The position numbers and the translations under genes were made by a program. A stretch of DNA of 64,000 nucleotides from Cristatella mucedo (lineage: Eukaryota; Bryozoa; Phylactolaemata; Cristatellidae). The stretch covers positions 2,797,001 through 2,861,000 of the forward strand of contig WPIO01000032.1 in assembly GCA_009760855.2 (NCBI GenBank), in the 5' to 3' direction. Every line of letters starts with the position of its first letter. Positions within the stretch are counted from its first letter, which is position 1. Below, in pieces: positions 32,542-45,980 of the stretch. The notes below the pieces were generated by a model, which was not told the DNA's origin, did not search any database, and saw nothing but the letters and a program-made list of their open reading frames with translations.

Positions 32542-33270
32542 GGTGGGTTCCTTTTACTTTTACGTTGGCTGACTTGGGTAGCGGGGGAGTTCCACGCTAC
32601 AGAAATAAAAGGCCAAGTTAACGTAGTTGTAAGCAGCCAGCAGCCACCGATGTTGATGCAGTGTAGCAAACAGTACACGAAGAGAAAATAATCTCAACAC
32701 GAAGCACGAGAAGAACTGAATACATAGTGTGTCTTGCTTACTACTTTTGTTACAAGCTAGCTTTATCGATTGACCATTATTATCTTTGCATTTTAATGAT
32801 ACTGGTCCCACACAACCCTCAACGGGCTTCCGTGTGAGTTCCATCATATTGCTTGAAGATCAGTAAGCCCGGATGCAGCCAAAACTGGCATGCTGAAGGA
32901 GGCACTTCTTGTTTCCCCTTTGTTCTTTTTGTCCTTTTCTGCTCTACAGAATCGGAAGCACGAAAGAAGCCGACAACGACTTCTGATTCACTTCAGTAAC
33001 GTGTCAGCCACGAAGCATATGTCAGTATGCCCTGGTGTTTACTGAAGCCACATGCATATAATGAAGTTGCTACTCTCATCCAGACTCGCAGCATCCACCA
33101 GTCCTGGTCCAACCATCATGGGATAGTAACACGGCAACCGGGCAGCAAATTAACTGTAGCTTGGAAATTGTTGCCCCGGTCAAAGCTAGTCACCAGGATA
33201 CAACAAAAGCAGCCCTGGGTAAACAACCGTAGCAGGCAAACAGCCGAGGCAACAATATTGCAATTACAAG
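32542..33270. other. Upstream of the SUPV3L1 start (5' UTR/promoter not resolved)
   Basis: The base context before the ATG is favourable (ccacc). I see no clear core promoter motif and no other gene. Confidence 0.4.
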
Positions 33271-33430
33271 GCTGGGTCTTAGCCCAGGGGTAAGGTGCTT
33301 GCTCATCACGACCCAGGTCGTGAGTTCGAGTCCTGCTGCAGGCGATCCTTTACTGCCTACTGCAAGCAGTGGTGAGAGCATTAAGACTCTTCTACAGCTA
33401 TTTAAATGAGGCTCTTGAATCAGCTAACCA
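33271..33430 (+). mobile_element. SINE-A copy
   Basis: gctgggtcttagcccagggg, then caggtcgtgagttcgagtcc (B box) and gcgatcctttactgcctact define a diverged SINE-A upstream of the SUPV3L1 start. Confidence 0.7.
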
Positions 33431-33795
33431 TGCGATCTGACGAGGACAGAGGTTGACAATTGTAAAACACAAACTTCGCCAGGGCTAACTGTAGAGCATT
33501 AAGGAGTGTGTGGAATACACGTTCTCCCACAACAACTATGAGGCTACACTTGCATGTCCGGTCATCAGCCGACAATCCAAGGGGCACAAGTGAAGCTTCA
33601 ATAAGCCCAACTACTGTTCAAACCCCCTTTACCTTGCCGGCTTGCGCAAATATTCGCCTACAATTCTGCAGCACCAAAGTCAGCAGAAGCAGAACAAATG
33701 ATCAAAATGGGAGATCAATTTTAAGCACTCACTGACACACCCAACCACTTTCATAGTAGTTCCCGTCTTCCTTTCTTGTCAGATTCTTGTAAAAA

Positions 33796-35075
33796 TTGTT
33801 GCTACGCAGCTGGTTGAACATAACGATCGGTCTGGCAGACGAAGCACTGGCTTGGTTTAAATCGTACTTGTCTGATCGTGTTCAATCCATGTCGTGTGGG
33901 GGTCAGGTCTCAAACACGAGAAGGGTCACCTGTGGAGTCCCTCAAGGGTCAGTACTCGGTCCCTTGCTGTTCTCCATTTATACACAACTTCTCAGAAAAG
34001 TGATTAAGGCCCATGAAATAGGATATCACTTTTATGCTGACGATACTCAGTTGTATTTGTCATTCAAACCGTCGGAATCTGCTGCAGCAACTAAACTGAG
34101 AAACTGAATGCTTGCCTTGCCGATATTCGATCCTGGATGTAGAAAAACTTCCTAAAATTAAATGATGATACAACCGAACTGCTGCTCATAGGAAACCCTA
34201 AGCGTGTTGCTGGATTAAAAGACTTTGCTCTTCTAATAGGTGATGCTACTGTGCACCATCACCAAGTGCTCGAAATTTAGGTGGCGTTTCCGACAGCTGC
34301 CTCAGTTTTAAAAGCTTCATTCAGAAGACCGCTTCTACAGCTAGCAATCACGTCTGATCCCTACCCAAGATTAGGAGCTGTCTCCCACAGTTGCTTGTAA
34401 ACAATCTAACTAGCTCCTTAGTTCTGTCTCGGCTTCATTATTGTGATTCCCTTTTGGCTGGGCTACCAAAGAAAGCTATTAGGCCACTGCAGCTGACTAT
34501 GAATATGGCTGCAAGGCTGGTCTTCAAGTCCCAGAGGTTTGAGCACGTCTCCTTTGCTAAAAGAGCTAGGATGGATGCCGGTTGAGCAACAAATACAGAG
34601 CAAAGTTCTTACGCTGACCCGCAAGGCCCGCCACGGCTTGGCTCCTTTGTACCTAGCTGAACTGCTGCATCAGTTTCAGCCTGTTCGTGCCCTCAGGTCC
34701 TGTGTGGACAATAAATTAGCTGTCCCATTCCTCTGCTTAAAGACCGTTGGTGACAGAAGCTTTAGCTCTGCAAGTCCTAGACTGTGGAACTCGCTTCCAC
34801 AATCCTTATGCAATGACAGCTACTCTCCTGCTGCCGACTATGACTCATCCTTTTCAGCAGTCACGAGCTGCTACTTCCATGCTACTCACTACCTTAACTG
34901 CTCTCCTGACTGTGCTATGCTTCCACTTTCTCTTTGTTGTGTGAGACGAAGTCTGCTGGCTACCAAATGCGTACCGAAAGCCACTAAGGCTGTGAGTGTG
35001 CTATACAAAACTCTCCACCCACATGGTCTTTATGACTTTATGGAGTTCCAGACAGAGATACTTAGTTACTAGATT
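33796..35075 (+). pseudogene. 5'-truncated LINE-B retrotransposon (CR1/L2 group), RT domain to 3' end
   Basis: Translation shows GVPQGSVLGPLLFSIYT (33935), YADDTQLYLSF (34035), SLVLSRLHYCDSLLAGLPKK (34400), ARHGLAPLYLAELL (34630) and SPRLWNSLP (34780), typical of the RT and end of a CR1/L2-like ORF2. The copy starts inside the RT and has only a few frame breaks, so it is fairly young. Its 3' end (ctatggag..acagacagagata) differs from LINE-A and has no (ATT)n, which defines a second subfamily. Confidence 0.82.
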
Positions 35076-35414
35076 GCACAAGCAATCATTTGAGCAAGTA
35101 ACAGGACCTTACTGCTTGCACTCCAGCAGAACTTGCCATCCATGCTGAGAAAATGCAATGGGAACCGCAGGAATGATCATACGAAAAGAGGCCGATGGCT
35201 CATTATAGCTCATAAGAGATATCAGGCCTACTTGGAGTCAATACAAAACAGGCATTGGGAAGTGCAAGGGTCAAATGTAATTGCACCTCTCAGATGGGCC
35301 TTCTGCAAGTGTGAGCACAAACCAGAATAAAGAGCAGAAACAGCCGAGCGGTTTCAGGATTCATTGCTACCAAAGACCGATTGGTATAAAACGATATTTA
35401 GTCTTGAACAAGCT

Positions 35415-36030
35415 GCCACAAATAATTATAAGCCGTTTGTATAGCACCCGAAGAGAACCAAAGCTCTATCCAGGCACTTTACAATTCCGTGTAAAAAAGT
35501 AATTATCAACGAATAACGACATGCAATGCATGCAAAAGCACACATGAAGACACTCGGGGCCACTCATTATCGGGACTCCTGGTTAGTAACGTGCACCAAA
35601 TCATGCATGCATAAGTAAGCAGGCAAAGCACTTAAGAACAAAGAGGGACAAATTCACCGGGCTGCTGGGAAAGTTGAGTGAAACAGATATGCCTTTAGCT
35701 GAAACTTAAAAAGGGGAAAAGCCAATGCAAATGCAGGTGGTAACTGAAGCTGAAGGCGAGTTCCAGACTATCAGTGCATACGACCTGAGGGCCTGATCAT
35801 CAAAGGATTTCAATTTAGTAAAAAGAACGACGGGACGACTTGAATTCAATTACCACATTGGAAGAGAAAAGAGATCGGAAAGGTAGGCTGATGAAGAGTA
35901 ACGCAACATGTAGGCCAAAAGAGAGGATCTTGAAGTCGATTTGAGGTTTAATATGGAGTCAGTGAAGCTCATAAAGAAGTGGCATGATGTGGCAGCACAT
36001 AGAAAATGTAGAGATTCTGATCAGCACATA
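35415..36030 (-). mobile_element. Degraded LINE (A-like) 3' part
   Basis: The (aat)-rich end and gtatagcacccgaagagaac then tctatccaggcacttta form the reversed tail. Further right, gagttccagactatcagtgc and the following bases match the reversed end of ORF2. It is strongly diverged. Confidence 0.5.
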
Positions 36031-39000
36031 CAAGTATTAGGTCTGTTTCTAAAAGCACGAGAAATAGTCCAACCATATGCATGTCAGTTTTATAGCCCCT
36101 GATGACACACCGCAAACGAAACACATAAGTAGCTACGGCTAACAAAGAATTAATCAATTGATGCAAGCTCACATTCAAGTTGGGTTGGGAGTGCAGGAGG
36201 CCACAACAGATATTCCAGGATTACAGCTCTATTGATTTTTCACCAGATGGCTGTAGCAGTGCAGTCACTCTGAAAAAAAACTTACATATGAGTTGGCCTC
36301 AGGCAAATCAGATGTTACACGTGGTAAAATACCATCCCAAACTCAACGGGATAGCTTTCTGACACCGTACAGATGTAATAACTAAAATCCATGTAAACCA
36401 GACTCTTTGCTGAGGCTGCCTTGGTTTGGGTTACAAGCCGGGCAGATCGGCACGGGACACCAAATTCTGCAACATCATCTGTGATGCAACACCAAGCTGT
36501 ACTGCCATATAAATAAGGCAGTTTGATCAGCAAATCTTTACTTTTTATACAGTTACAGAGACACATTACCGGCAGGTCAGAGTTTCCAGCAAACTGGCTG
36601 CCATTTTTCAACCCCGTTTACAATGCCGTTGAACCGCTTGTCGTACACGCAAATGTAGTTCATGCAAATGCTAGCTTGCTTTCGGCAGGTATACTGGCCA
36701 TACCTAAAGCAGTACCTTGCATCGAACCCAACACGTTCAAGACTGAATTTTTCAGGAGCCTACTCAGGCAGCTTTTTTGCACTCAGTGCAGCATTTTTGG
36801 GGGAAACTTAACACAACGTCTGCTAGCACCTCTGCTGAACTTAAGTGATTAATAAAGGTTTCCATGACTGACCAACTAAGTGAAACGGGCCACATACTTT
36901 GGCGTTCGGGTATATGTAAGCATACATATACAGTTCTGACCGGAGCAAATACGTAGCACAAGAAATCAAAACAAAAACCCACACAGAGTTTCACATGACC
37001 AAAGCCAAAATAATATTGTGCATTTTATTAATAAAAAGAAACGACATTTGCAGCAAATTATGCATGCTGCCACCTCGACGATTATCTTACTGTGAATGAA
37101 ATGTGTGAAATAAACTTGCTGGACAGTTTCAAGTGGACTAAGAAACAGTGGCAGTTTTTGAAGGACAATTTTTGATACCCTCAGATCATGCCGAAGTAAG
37201 ATGATTAATGTGAAGCGAACCACTGGCTACCTAATTACTTGCCAACTGGGAGGTAAATCTCTCCCGAGATCAGACAAGCCAGAACCCACATCCGTCTTGT
37301 TGTGGCAGACAATGGCACTTCCCTAACTGCTTTGGCCAAGCCGATGCACATTTCTCTGCCTGTCGTTCGGCCTGATCTGACCTTTACTCTCACTCCCTAA
37401 CTCTGTATCCAGTCATTGGCATTAAACTGTGACACTCAGCTGGTGCACTGAGCTATTCATCCGACTTCATACCCAACAGATGTGCCAAGTATGCTGCTGT
37501 CGAAATGCATCTCAATGACTTTGTCAGGAACTTACTCAGGAACGCTCAAGGTTATAGTCGTTTGCTTTTGTGCATGTGCAGACACAACCCAATCGTGGTT
37601 CGAGACTACAGAAGAAATCAATGGCACGGCATAAGGGCGAAACCTTTACAGTACGCTTATCGATGAAACGAGAGCTTAGGAACTCGATAAAACTGCTACA
37701 CTATTCGCGGCGAAAGTCCGAAAAGTCAAAACCACGGTGACCTAAATGCATTACCAAATATCTACTAAGGTACCGAGATTAAAGGTCAATTTAGTAGCTG
37801 CATTTGCCAAACCGATCAAGTTAAGAGATAAAAAACCAGTTTCAAATTCTTCTGTAAGCCATTGTTCACCAGAAGGGACTGTTGGGCGGTTTTGCTCTTT
37901 TTATCGATCCCCTAATTTCTTGTATCGTCTCGAAAAGACATCTGGACAATGGTTGTGCATACCTAGAATAGGTTGCTTCAAACCACAGATTATAATTATT
38001 ACTGGTTAGATGCACGAAACAGTTGCCGAGATGCCTTTTTAGTGTGGGGATACTTGTGCCCACAGTAAATATTACCTCGCATTTTGTGACAGTGCAACAA
38101 AATAAAACACTTCGAAAATGGAGACCACATAGGAAGTAGCTCCAGACACTGCGAATACAGACTAATCAAGGTGGTTTTTTAAACCAGGGCGGTAGCATGC
38201 ACCATTTGTTACCATTATTGTTATCAATTATTAACTCATGCAAATCCAATGTACTGGTATAATTTTGTAGGCTACGATCATTCGTTAAAAATATTGCTAA
38301 CCCATGCAATTCGTATGTTCTGGTACAACTGTGTTGGCTAGGAGTTCACTATACAATAATCATTTGAGATTGTATCTTGATTCCTAGTGCTTGGATTTTT
38401 CCGGCTAGCACTGTACCTATATGTGCATATCTCAGCCAATCAGACGTTGGAGAAGTGCTGCTGAAGCTGCTAAGTAGAAGTTAGTACAAAGTAAAGTACA
38501 GAAGTGGGTGCACAGTTCGAAACAGGTGCAAAGACAGCATCAGCTGCACAACATTGTGCAGTGTCTAGTAAAAGCACATTTGGTCGTTAAACCATACTGT
38601 CTGTGGTTCCCTTACTGGACGAGTTTGGTGGCACGAGACGTGATGCCGAGCTAATGCTTCAGGAGTGAATGCTCCGAGAAGTGCAAGCACTAGTCCCTCA
38701 CTGATTCTACGAGAATGCTACTCATTCAATCATCTACTAAAAAGTGAATTGAACTAATTGTGCACACGAATGACTAGACACATAAAATCAAAACAGTCTA
38801 CCTAAGCTTAAACCTTCATTTGAAGTCAAGGCAGATGAAGTGGTTACCAAGTCACATGATAGACTCATTTCGAATCTTGGCTTTGCTTCTAAAACACTCA
38901 CAGTGAACAGCGTTAATAGACTCCTATGCTTTCTTACTAAAAGAAACAAGAAAGTATAAACTCCAATTCAGAATGGGTACCGAAGCATCTATCTGACACA

Positions 39001-39097
39001 ACGCCTACCTTAAGCACACACATATAAACAACAGCATATGCCTCCGGCAATTATAGAAAGGTGAATAAACTGGTCATAGCAGTTACTACACTAGCTC
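36031..39097. other. No gene recognised
   Basis: It is moderately AT-rich with short frames only. An imperfect direct repeat of about 50 bp at 38236-38348 (tcatgcaaatccaatgtact and ccatgcaattcgtatgttct) is the only structure seen. Confidence 0.45.
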
Positions 39098-39270
39098 ATC
39101 TAGCTGATTTAACAGCCTCTTTTTGTATAGCGACAGAAGAGCCTCTACAGCCATCACCACCACTTGCAGTGGTGATAAAGAATCACCCACTGCAGGATTC
39201 GAACCCGAAGCCTCGGGACAAAGATCGTGGAAAGCAACCATCCTACCTAGTGTGTCATCACGGGTCACCA
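39098..39270 (-). mobile_element. SINE-A copy
   Basis: The reverse strand reads from ccgtgatgacacactaggta through the B box gggttcgaatcctgcagtgg to gaggctgttaaatcagctag. It is a near-complete copy. Confidence 0.82.
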
Positions 39271-39299
39271 CCCATCTATAAAAATCTCTGGTAATAGAT

Positions 39300-39600
39300 A
39301 ACCATATTGTCAGTTGGAAGTGAGTTCCGAGATTTCGGAGCATATGAATGACAGGCGTGGTCTCGAAAGGATTTGAGATTGGTCCGAGGCATAGCTAAAC
39401 GATTTGGGTCAGAAGAGCTGGCGGTGCAATGCCGAGCCTGGTTAGGGTTTAGTTCTGATAGGTAGGTTGAAGCCCGAAAATAAGGGACCTAAAAGTGAGT
39501 GACAAAAGGTTGACGTCGATGCATTACTTGATTGGGAGCCAGTGCACGCCGGCGAGAAGTGGTGCTTTATGAGAATTGCAACTCACAACAGCCAGTGTCG
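39300..39600 (-). mobile_element. Degraded LINE-A ORF2 end
   Basis: agttggaagtgagttccgag through gattgggagccagtgcac is the reverse of the LINE-A ORF2 end (compare 47040-47260 and 55330-55560). The 3' tail is missing and replaced by SINE-A immediately to the left. Confidence 0.5.
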
Positions 39601-39889
39601 CCGATTCAGGTATGGTGTGTTGTGCACAGGCACAAAAAGCAATAAGCATAATTAAGATTGGTGAATGCTTGTGGTTCTGGCACCGGTTGTCAGATCCACT
39701 GCCAGCCATAAACCAGCCATCATCAGCAGCAAGCCCAACATCAGAAGCACATTTCAAGAATCACATTTGCACTAAATGGGGTTCTGGCATTCTTTTCAAA
39801 ATCTTCGACTGGAGATGATGTTCCTGCTGCGAATATCGTAATGGCACTAGGCTAGAGACAACTTGCAGGGACGATATCAGTACAGCGAC

Positions 39890-40700
39890 GAGTTGAACTG
39901 CATTCAGCTTCATTATCTGTTTCAGGACAGCCAGGTTAACTTCGAATTTGTCATCAACATTTTCAATGTGGTGATGGGAGGGAGATTGTACAAGACCTGA
40001 TTAAAGAGCTGCGGGTTCAGACAGGCCTGAATGAGGAGACTACACCGGTGAACGCAGGAGATATGCAGTGGTCGTTATTTCGATGGGCGTAACACAGCTT
40101 AATCGACATGTTTGCAGCAACAGTTTAAGTCATTGAGCACGTCGAAGAGAAAGGAACCCGGCTTAGAAGAGAGTCAAGGCCGTCATGCCTCCCAGAGCAC
40201 ATGCTTTTAATTGAGTTTGCCGTCATCTAACTTCTCGTGGAGCACTTGTGATGGAGCATGAGCTGTCACAGACGTTGCAAAAACAGGGCCAGGAGACTTT
40301 TAAATGCCTTGTATGAGGTCGATCGAAGCTTAAGTGCTGATGGAGATGCAAACGGCTGGCTATGATGATCTGGTGACCAAGGTGCAGAAGTTCTGTCAGC
40401 ATCACGAGATCAAGGTGCCGACATGACCACCAACTACATGGTCAACCTCTGAGCATTGAGCACATGAATACCAACGAAAACTTCCGAATTGACTTAGTCT
40501 ATGCTGTAATGGACAAGATACAGTCAGAATTGGACTTTCGGTTTGACAAGTAGAATGTAGTAGTCAATGGAGGTGCTCTACCAGGCTGCTTGTATCACTC
40601 TTCAAAACCAGTTCATAGCATTAAATGCCGACAGCCTTGCATAGCTAGCCACTAAATTCTAAGACTTTGGAGCCAGAAGTCAAGCCGATCCTATGGAGAC
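39890..40700 (+). pseudogene. Second hAT-superfamily transposase pseudogene (central part)
   Basis: Frames joined across stops give SLIDMFAATV then IEHVEEKGT (40100-40160), EMQTAGYDDLVTKVQKFCQH then HEIKVP (40345-40420), and NENFRIDLVYAVMDKIQSEL then DFRFDK (40475-40550). These match the central region of TTF-type hAT proteins (..GWDDFLEEVKSFCEKHDIEVP.., ..FYAVIDMQLQELNNRF..). It is heavily decayed. It overlaps only part of the region kept in the 27.9-29.06 kb copy and looks older. Confidence 0.7.
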
Positions 40701-40964
40701 AACAGCCTAAGAACTTTCGTCGGGAAATAGATTGGACTTAGCACTGAAGAATGCATTGACAACTTACAAGAATGGAGCTACCGCTATGACATTCTCGCCT
40801 CCTGACATAGAGTGCTCTAACTCGTTCGTTGCAGAATTCTTCCGAAAACCGAAGTTCTTGCTAATACCGTATACAGAAACGATACAGCTAAGACCTGTTT
40901 AAAGTTATTCTGATTGTTATTTGACCATAGCGTGTAAGAAATTACGTGCCTACGGATATCTAAA

Positions 40965-43900
40965 CGCTTATTGCTTCGGGCTGCTGGGTCTCCCATGCCG
41001 GCTGCTGCCTTAGCTATGCCGGCGGCTAGTAACCTGCATGTTAGTTATGATCGTCAGCAGCTGTTAATGCTTCGTCATCGTAGATCAAATGCATTCCTAG
41101 ATATGCTGTTGCTAAGATTCGTGAACTATGAATTAACAAAAGAAACGCACCCCGGAGCCGCCGCGGTGGCCGGAACCGCCAGCTCAGACGCCACTCGTTG
41201 GGCGGGAACTGGGAGCTGAGTACCCGCTCGTTTGGTATTCTTAGCATTGTCTCGAACTGCACAGCACGCTCCCCCATGCGTCACTGTGAATCTCTCTAAC
41301 TTAGTGGTAATCAGGCCTGTTATAACTCCATCGGCTAGACTTAACGCTTGCCTTTGGAATCCTCGCTCAATGTGCAATAAGCCTCTGGTAATAAGCGACC
41401 TTATTTCTGGAAATGGTATCGACCTACTCCCCCTAACTGAAACTTGGCTAAAATCGATAAACTGCCGACAATTAAAGACGCTACCCCAACTGGTTTCACA
41501 TTCTTTCACACCCCTAGATCAATCAAAACGGGAGGTGGAGTTGCTGTTATCGTCCGGTTGAAATTCAACTTCAAGCCATTTGCAGTACCCTCGAAGCAGT
41601 CTTTTGAATATATTGTCTTGGTCTCACCCGAAAACAAAATACGGATAGTGGCAGTAGCCTGTCGCACGCCAGGTACCAAATCCTCCTTGATCTCAGATTT
41701 CTCCGATCTTATTTCGATTCTGTAAGCAAGAAATCGATCCTTCCTCGTTATGGCTGATTTCAACGTTCCATTTGATAACGTCTCTGACGCCTTCAGCACT
41801 GAATGTCGTGCATTGACTGACTCATTGCCTCTTGAGGCTCATGTGCATGGACCTACTCACATCAAGGGTCACACACTCGACCAGATTTTCTCATACAACT
41901 GCACTTTGTCATCACCAATTATTACCAAATCCTGCTTATCTGACCACATGCAGATCTCACTCAATCTACAGAGTATGCCCACCTCCTCTAAAATAACCTG
42001 TGAATCGCGAAACCTCAAGACCCTTGACATCGATGCTGTCCGTGCGAGAATATCTGCTTCACCTCTGCTGCTCAGTCCTACCTCCGATCTGTCATGACTA
42101 AGCGCACTGTGTGCCCTCGCCCAGACGGCCTATGGTTTACCACAGACATTAAACTAGACAGGTCTACGAAACGCAAGCTTGAAAAAGCATACGAAAGATC
42201 AGGACTGACTGTCCATCGACAGGCATACGAAGACTACTGTAGGTCGTAACAATCGATCCTAGCAAAGGCCAAGTCTAGCTTCTATAAAAACATTGTTGAA
42301 TCACAGATGCACAATCCAAAAATGCTGATGTCGACGATCAACCATCCCCTCAACCGCTCCCAGATTAGCTCCTTACCGGATGATCCTTGTGATGATCTAG
42401 CCAATCGCTTTTCTTTACCCTTTGTGCAGAAGATGGACAAGACCAGGGAGTCCATCGCTGCGATGACAACATCCCCCCCTAGAATGCTGCTCCCCGATTC
42501 CTGGCTACACCTCAATGTCAACATTTAAGCAAGTCACTAGTGATCTCGTCCTGAAGTTCATATCCCAATCAAAGGAGAAAACAAGTCCCCCTGGACCCTG
42601 TTCCAACTGTCCTGCTCTTACGTTGCATTGATCTGCTGCTGCCATGCATAACTAACATCATTAATATGTCATTAGCCTCAGGTCATGTCCCAGCACCTTT
42701 CAAAAAAGCTGTAGTCAGGCCACTTCTCAAGAAAGTGACACTAGACCAAGAGAACTTGAGCAACTACTGCCCAGTTTCCCTTCTACCATTCCTATCAAAG
42801 ACACTGGAACGGGTCGTAGCAGACCAGCTGAACTCATATATTGAACCTTCAAACTTTGCTAGTAAGTTCCAGTCTGGCTTCAGAGCTAATCACTCCACAG
42901 TCAGCATTGCTTAGGGTGTACAAGGACCTACTTAGGAATGCAGACATAGGTAGAGTGTCTCTGCTTGTCTTGCTCGATCTTTCGGCAGCTTTTGATACTA
43001 TCGATCACAAAGTTCTTCTAGAGCGCCTCTCATCTCGCCTGGGGATCACTGGCACTGCTCCGCAATGGTTAAGATCGTATCGCAGTGGGAGACTCCAGAG
43101 TATTGACATGAATGGACAAAGATCATCCGAGGTACATCTGAAATATGGGGTACCTTAGGGCTCCGTGCTAGGTCCGGTTCTTTTCACGGTTTATACTCTA
43201 CCTCTTGCTGATGTGATTGCCAAGCACAATCTAGGCTTTCACTTCTATGCGGACGACCACCAGTTGTACCTTTGCTTTAATCTCTCCCAGCCTTCGAGCA
43301 CCTCGAATTCTCTCAACTCACTTGCTGCATGTATTGATGACATCTGCACATGGATGGTAACACATTTTCTAAAACTAAGCAATGATAAAACTAACTTACT
43401 AGTTCTGGGCAAACCAAGTGTGATTCAGAAATTGAAAAGGCTGACACTCAAAATTGGCTCTGCCAGCATATCTCCTGTTGAATCAGCTCGAAATCTAAGT
43501 GTCATGTTCCAAAGTGACCTCTCGTTAGACGACCACATCAGCTCCACAATCAAGTCCGCCTACTTTCAGATACACGACATTGCTAAAATTCGGGCTTGTT
43601 TAGATAAGGATACCACGTCTAAGTTGGTCCATGCATTTGTGACATCCCGTCTTGACTTCTGTAACTCACTGCTTGCTGGCCTACTGGCATGTGCAGTCAG
43701 GCTGGTGCAAAACTCTGGAGCTAGGCTTGTCTGTCGTAAGCGTCACAGTTGCCACATCACACCACTTCTCGCCTACCTGCACTGACAACCAGTCAAGCAG
43801 CGGATCGACTTCAAGGTTTTGTCACCCACTTTTAGGTCACTTCATTCTTTGGCTCCAGCCTATCTCTCAGATCTACTCCCCCACCAGGCCAAGCATCATA

Positions 43901-44345
43901 CCACACGCTTTTCGGAATCCAACAGTCTACCAATACATTGTACAAACCTCAAATCCTTTGGAGACAGTGCAGTTAGTTCGTATGCGCCAAAGCCTGGAAC
44001 TCCCTCCTGACTTGCGTCTAAACATCCCCTGACTTGACCACATTTAAAAAGAACTTAAAGACAAACCTATTTATGACAGCATTGCATGCATTTAGTGGGT
44101 CCCTATGATTCGTCCATCACGTGCTTATGCGTGCTGACACTGTGCATGCTGCCACTAACCACATTTGCATGCTGACCCTGTGCATGTCATCCCTAACCAT
44201 GTTATTCATGTTGTTTATCAAGCATGATATTACTCATCATTCAGTTGCGTTTCCCTTTGCAGCAAATGTAAAGCGCCCAGAAAGAGATTGAGTTCTCTGA
44301 GGGCGCTTAATCAAGTGTATTATTATTATTATATTATTATGAAGA
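40965..44345 (+). pseudogene. Near full-length LINE-A retrotransposon (CR1/L2 group), broken ORF2
   Basis: This copy has the order expected of a CR1/L2-like element. There is a pre-endonuclease YDRQQLLMLR segment (41040), then an AP endonuclease with TETWLKS (41430), ADFNVPFDN (41750) and SDHMQISL (41940). The reverse transcriptase has NYCPVSLLPFLSKTLERVV (42750), LVLLDLSAAFDTIDHK (42965), GVP-stop-GSVLGPVLF (43150), YADDHQLYL (43245), FLKLSNDKTNLL (43370) and LDFCNSLLAGL (43650). A 3' UTR with a conserved tail and (ATT)n ends at 44345. Several frameshifts and stops break the frame, so it is dead. Compared with the relic at 29.1-30.1 kb it lacks a short piece near 42095. Confidence 0.85.
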
Positions 44346-44399
44346 ACAGGTAGGTTTTTCTAAGCTTCTTTTTGCATGTTGTCAAATCCGGATATGTAT

Positions 44400-44480
44400 C
44401 ATTCCCAGCATGCGCAAAGTGCCAAGAACACGTTTTGGCTATCTCAGGGCACTATACAAACATTTTAATATTATCATGAT
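44400..44480 (+). mobile_element. LINE-A-like tail remnant
   Basis: gcgcaaagtgccaagaacac, then ctcagggcactatacaaaca and an AT-rich end, resembles the terminal LINE tail and lies just after the near-complete LINE-A. Confidence 0.4.
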
Positions 44481-45244
44481 AATTTTCTCGTCTTTTTGCT
44501 GCTCCTTCTTTGCCACTCACTTCCTCGAATCTAACTTCAATTGCGCTTAACACTTTGCTCTACATTAGGTCAGGCAAACGATGTATACCACCACCTTGCT
44601 TTTAATGAGTCTCCTGGAAGCCAGAGAAGCTTCAAGTTTGCTTTATTACTTCCTAAAGGAACAACCACCACCTTGCCATGGCCATGTGGCGGTACATACA
44701 GGGATAATAATAATAAGACACGCAAATAGCACCTGTTAATGCACTTAGGGTCTCACTGGAGCAGTACCATTTCGGTTGGAACTGCTGAGAGCTACCGCAT
44801 GCTTATACCCGTATGCTACCCAGACACAGGCATGCATAATGACGAACTTCAATGGCGAACAAAAACAATGGCGATGGACTACCTTCTCTCTAGTGCTATC
44901 AGAATTTTCCAACACAGTGAAAAGTGCTAAGAGGTACAAGAAAGCTTCATAGGATAACTAGAACTTTTCTGGGCACATTATCATGGCTAGAAAGTAAGCA
45001 TGACAACTAATAGGTGATTAAATGCACAATTTCAGCAGGTATAAGCACTTGAACAATCGTCCTACGGTCAATAGAACCATCAAATTCAACTGCCACCCTT
45101 TTTGTATATGCTCTCTCTCAGCAGCAAAAGCAATGCATAAGACAGCAAGAGGAAGAACTAGGATGGGGTGAAATGATTAATGAGGAAGATTGAAGAACTA
45201 TTGCAAGAATACTCAAGCCACGATGGCAGACCGCTGCCAACCAT
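44481..45244. other. No gene recognised
   Basis: There are short frames only, without a repeat family match. Confidence 0.45.
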
Positions 45245-45375
45245 TATATAATTCATTTGTATAGCGCCCCAAGAGAACTTAATCTCTATTCAGGCGCTTC
45301 ACATATGCCTCTGGGCTCGAGCCCACGACCTCAGCCCGACCTTGGTCGGGGGGGGGGGGGGGCGAGCCAACAACA
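45245..45375 (-). mobile_element. SINE-B copy
   Basis: The reverse strand shows cgtgggctcgagcccagagg, gaagcgcctgaatagagatt and aagttctcttggggcgctat. The head is interrupted by a run of G (45349-45362). Confidence 0.75.
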
Positions 45376-45815
45376 AAGAAAGCCCAATACCAACTGGGAA
45401 TGAAAAGTCTTGCCACAGTCCGCGAGCTGCTTGTACAATCTTCATGCCCGGCCACGTGTCCTGGGATCATGACAGGGCCTGATCTTAGCAGCACTGGCAA
45501 CCGAGCCCCTGGTCATAGACCATGCTTCTCTAAGGGTGCAAGCCTTAGCCATACCATTTTGAGCCTTAGCCATAGAGCCCTATACCCACAGAAAGATTGA
45601 TTACAGTTGCAATGACAGGCCATTAACAAACAATCATTATTTCTACATAAGATTGACGATATTTATTCAGCAAAGGTAAAAAGGCTTACCTAAGATTAAT
45701 AAAATTTATTCAGCCAATGCTTCTAGGTTATCTTATCAGATGTGGTATCTGAGAATGCAGCAGGTTGGTCTCTACATTCTGGCATCAGTGGTGGTAACCA
45801 AACCATAGTTTACTG

Positions 45816-45980
45816 GGCCGTGATAGCCTAGTAGGTAAAGCGCTGGCTCTTCACGACCGAGGACCGGGTACGAATCCTGCAGTTGGGCGATTCTTTATTG
45901 CCAACTCCTAGCAGTGGTGATAGCCAATAACCCTCTTCTGCTGCTATACAAATGAGACTGTTTAATCTTCTGAGATTTTT
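45816..45980 (+). mobile_element. SINE-A copy
   Basis: ggccgtgatagcctagtagg, gggtacgaatcctgcagttg and gcgattctttattgccaact are in SINE-A order. It is moderately diverged. Confidence 0.78.
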
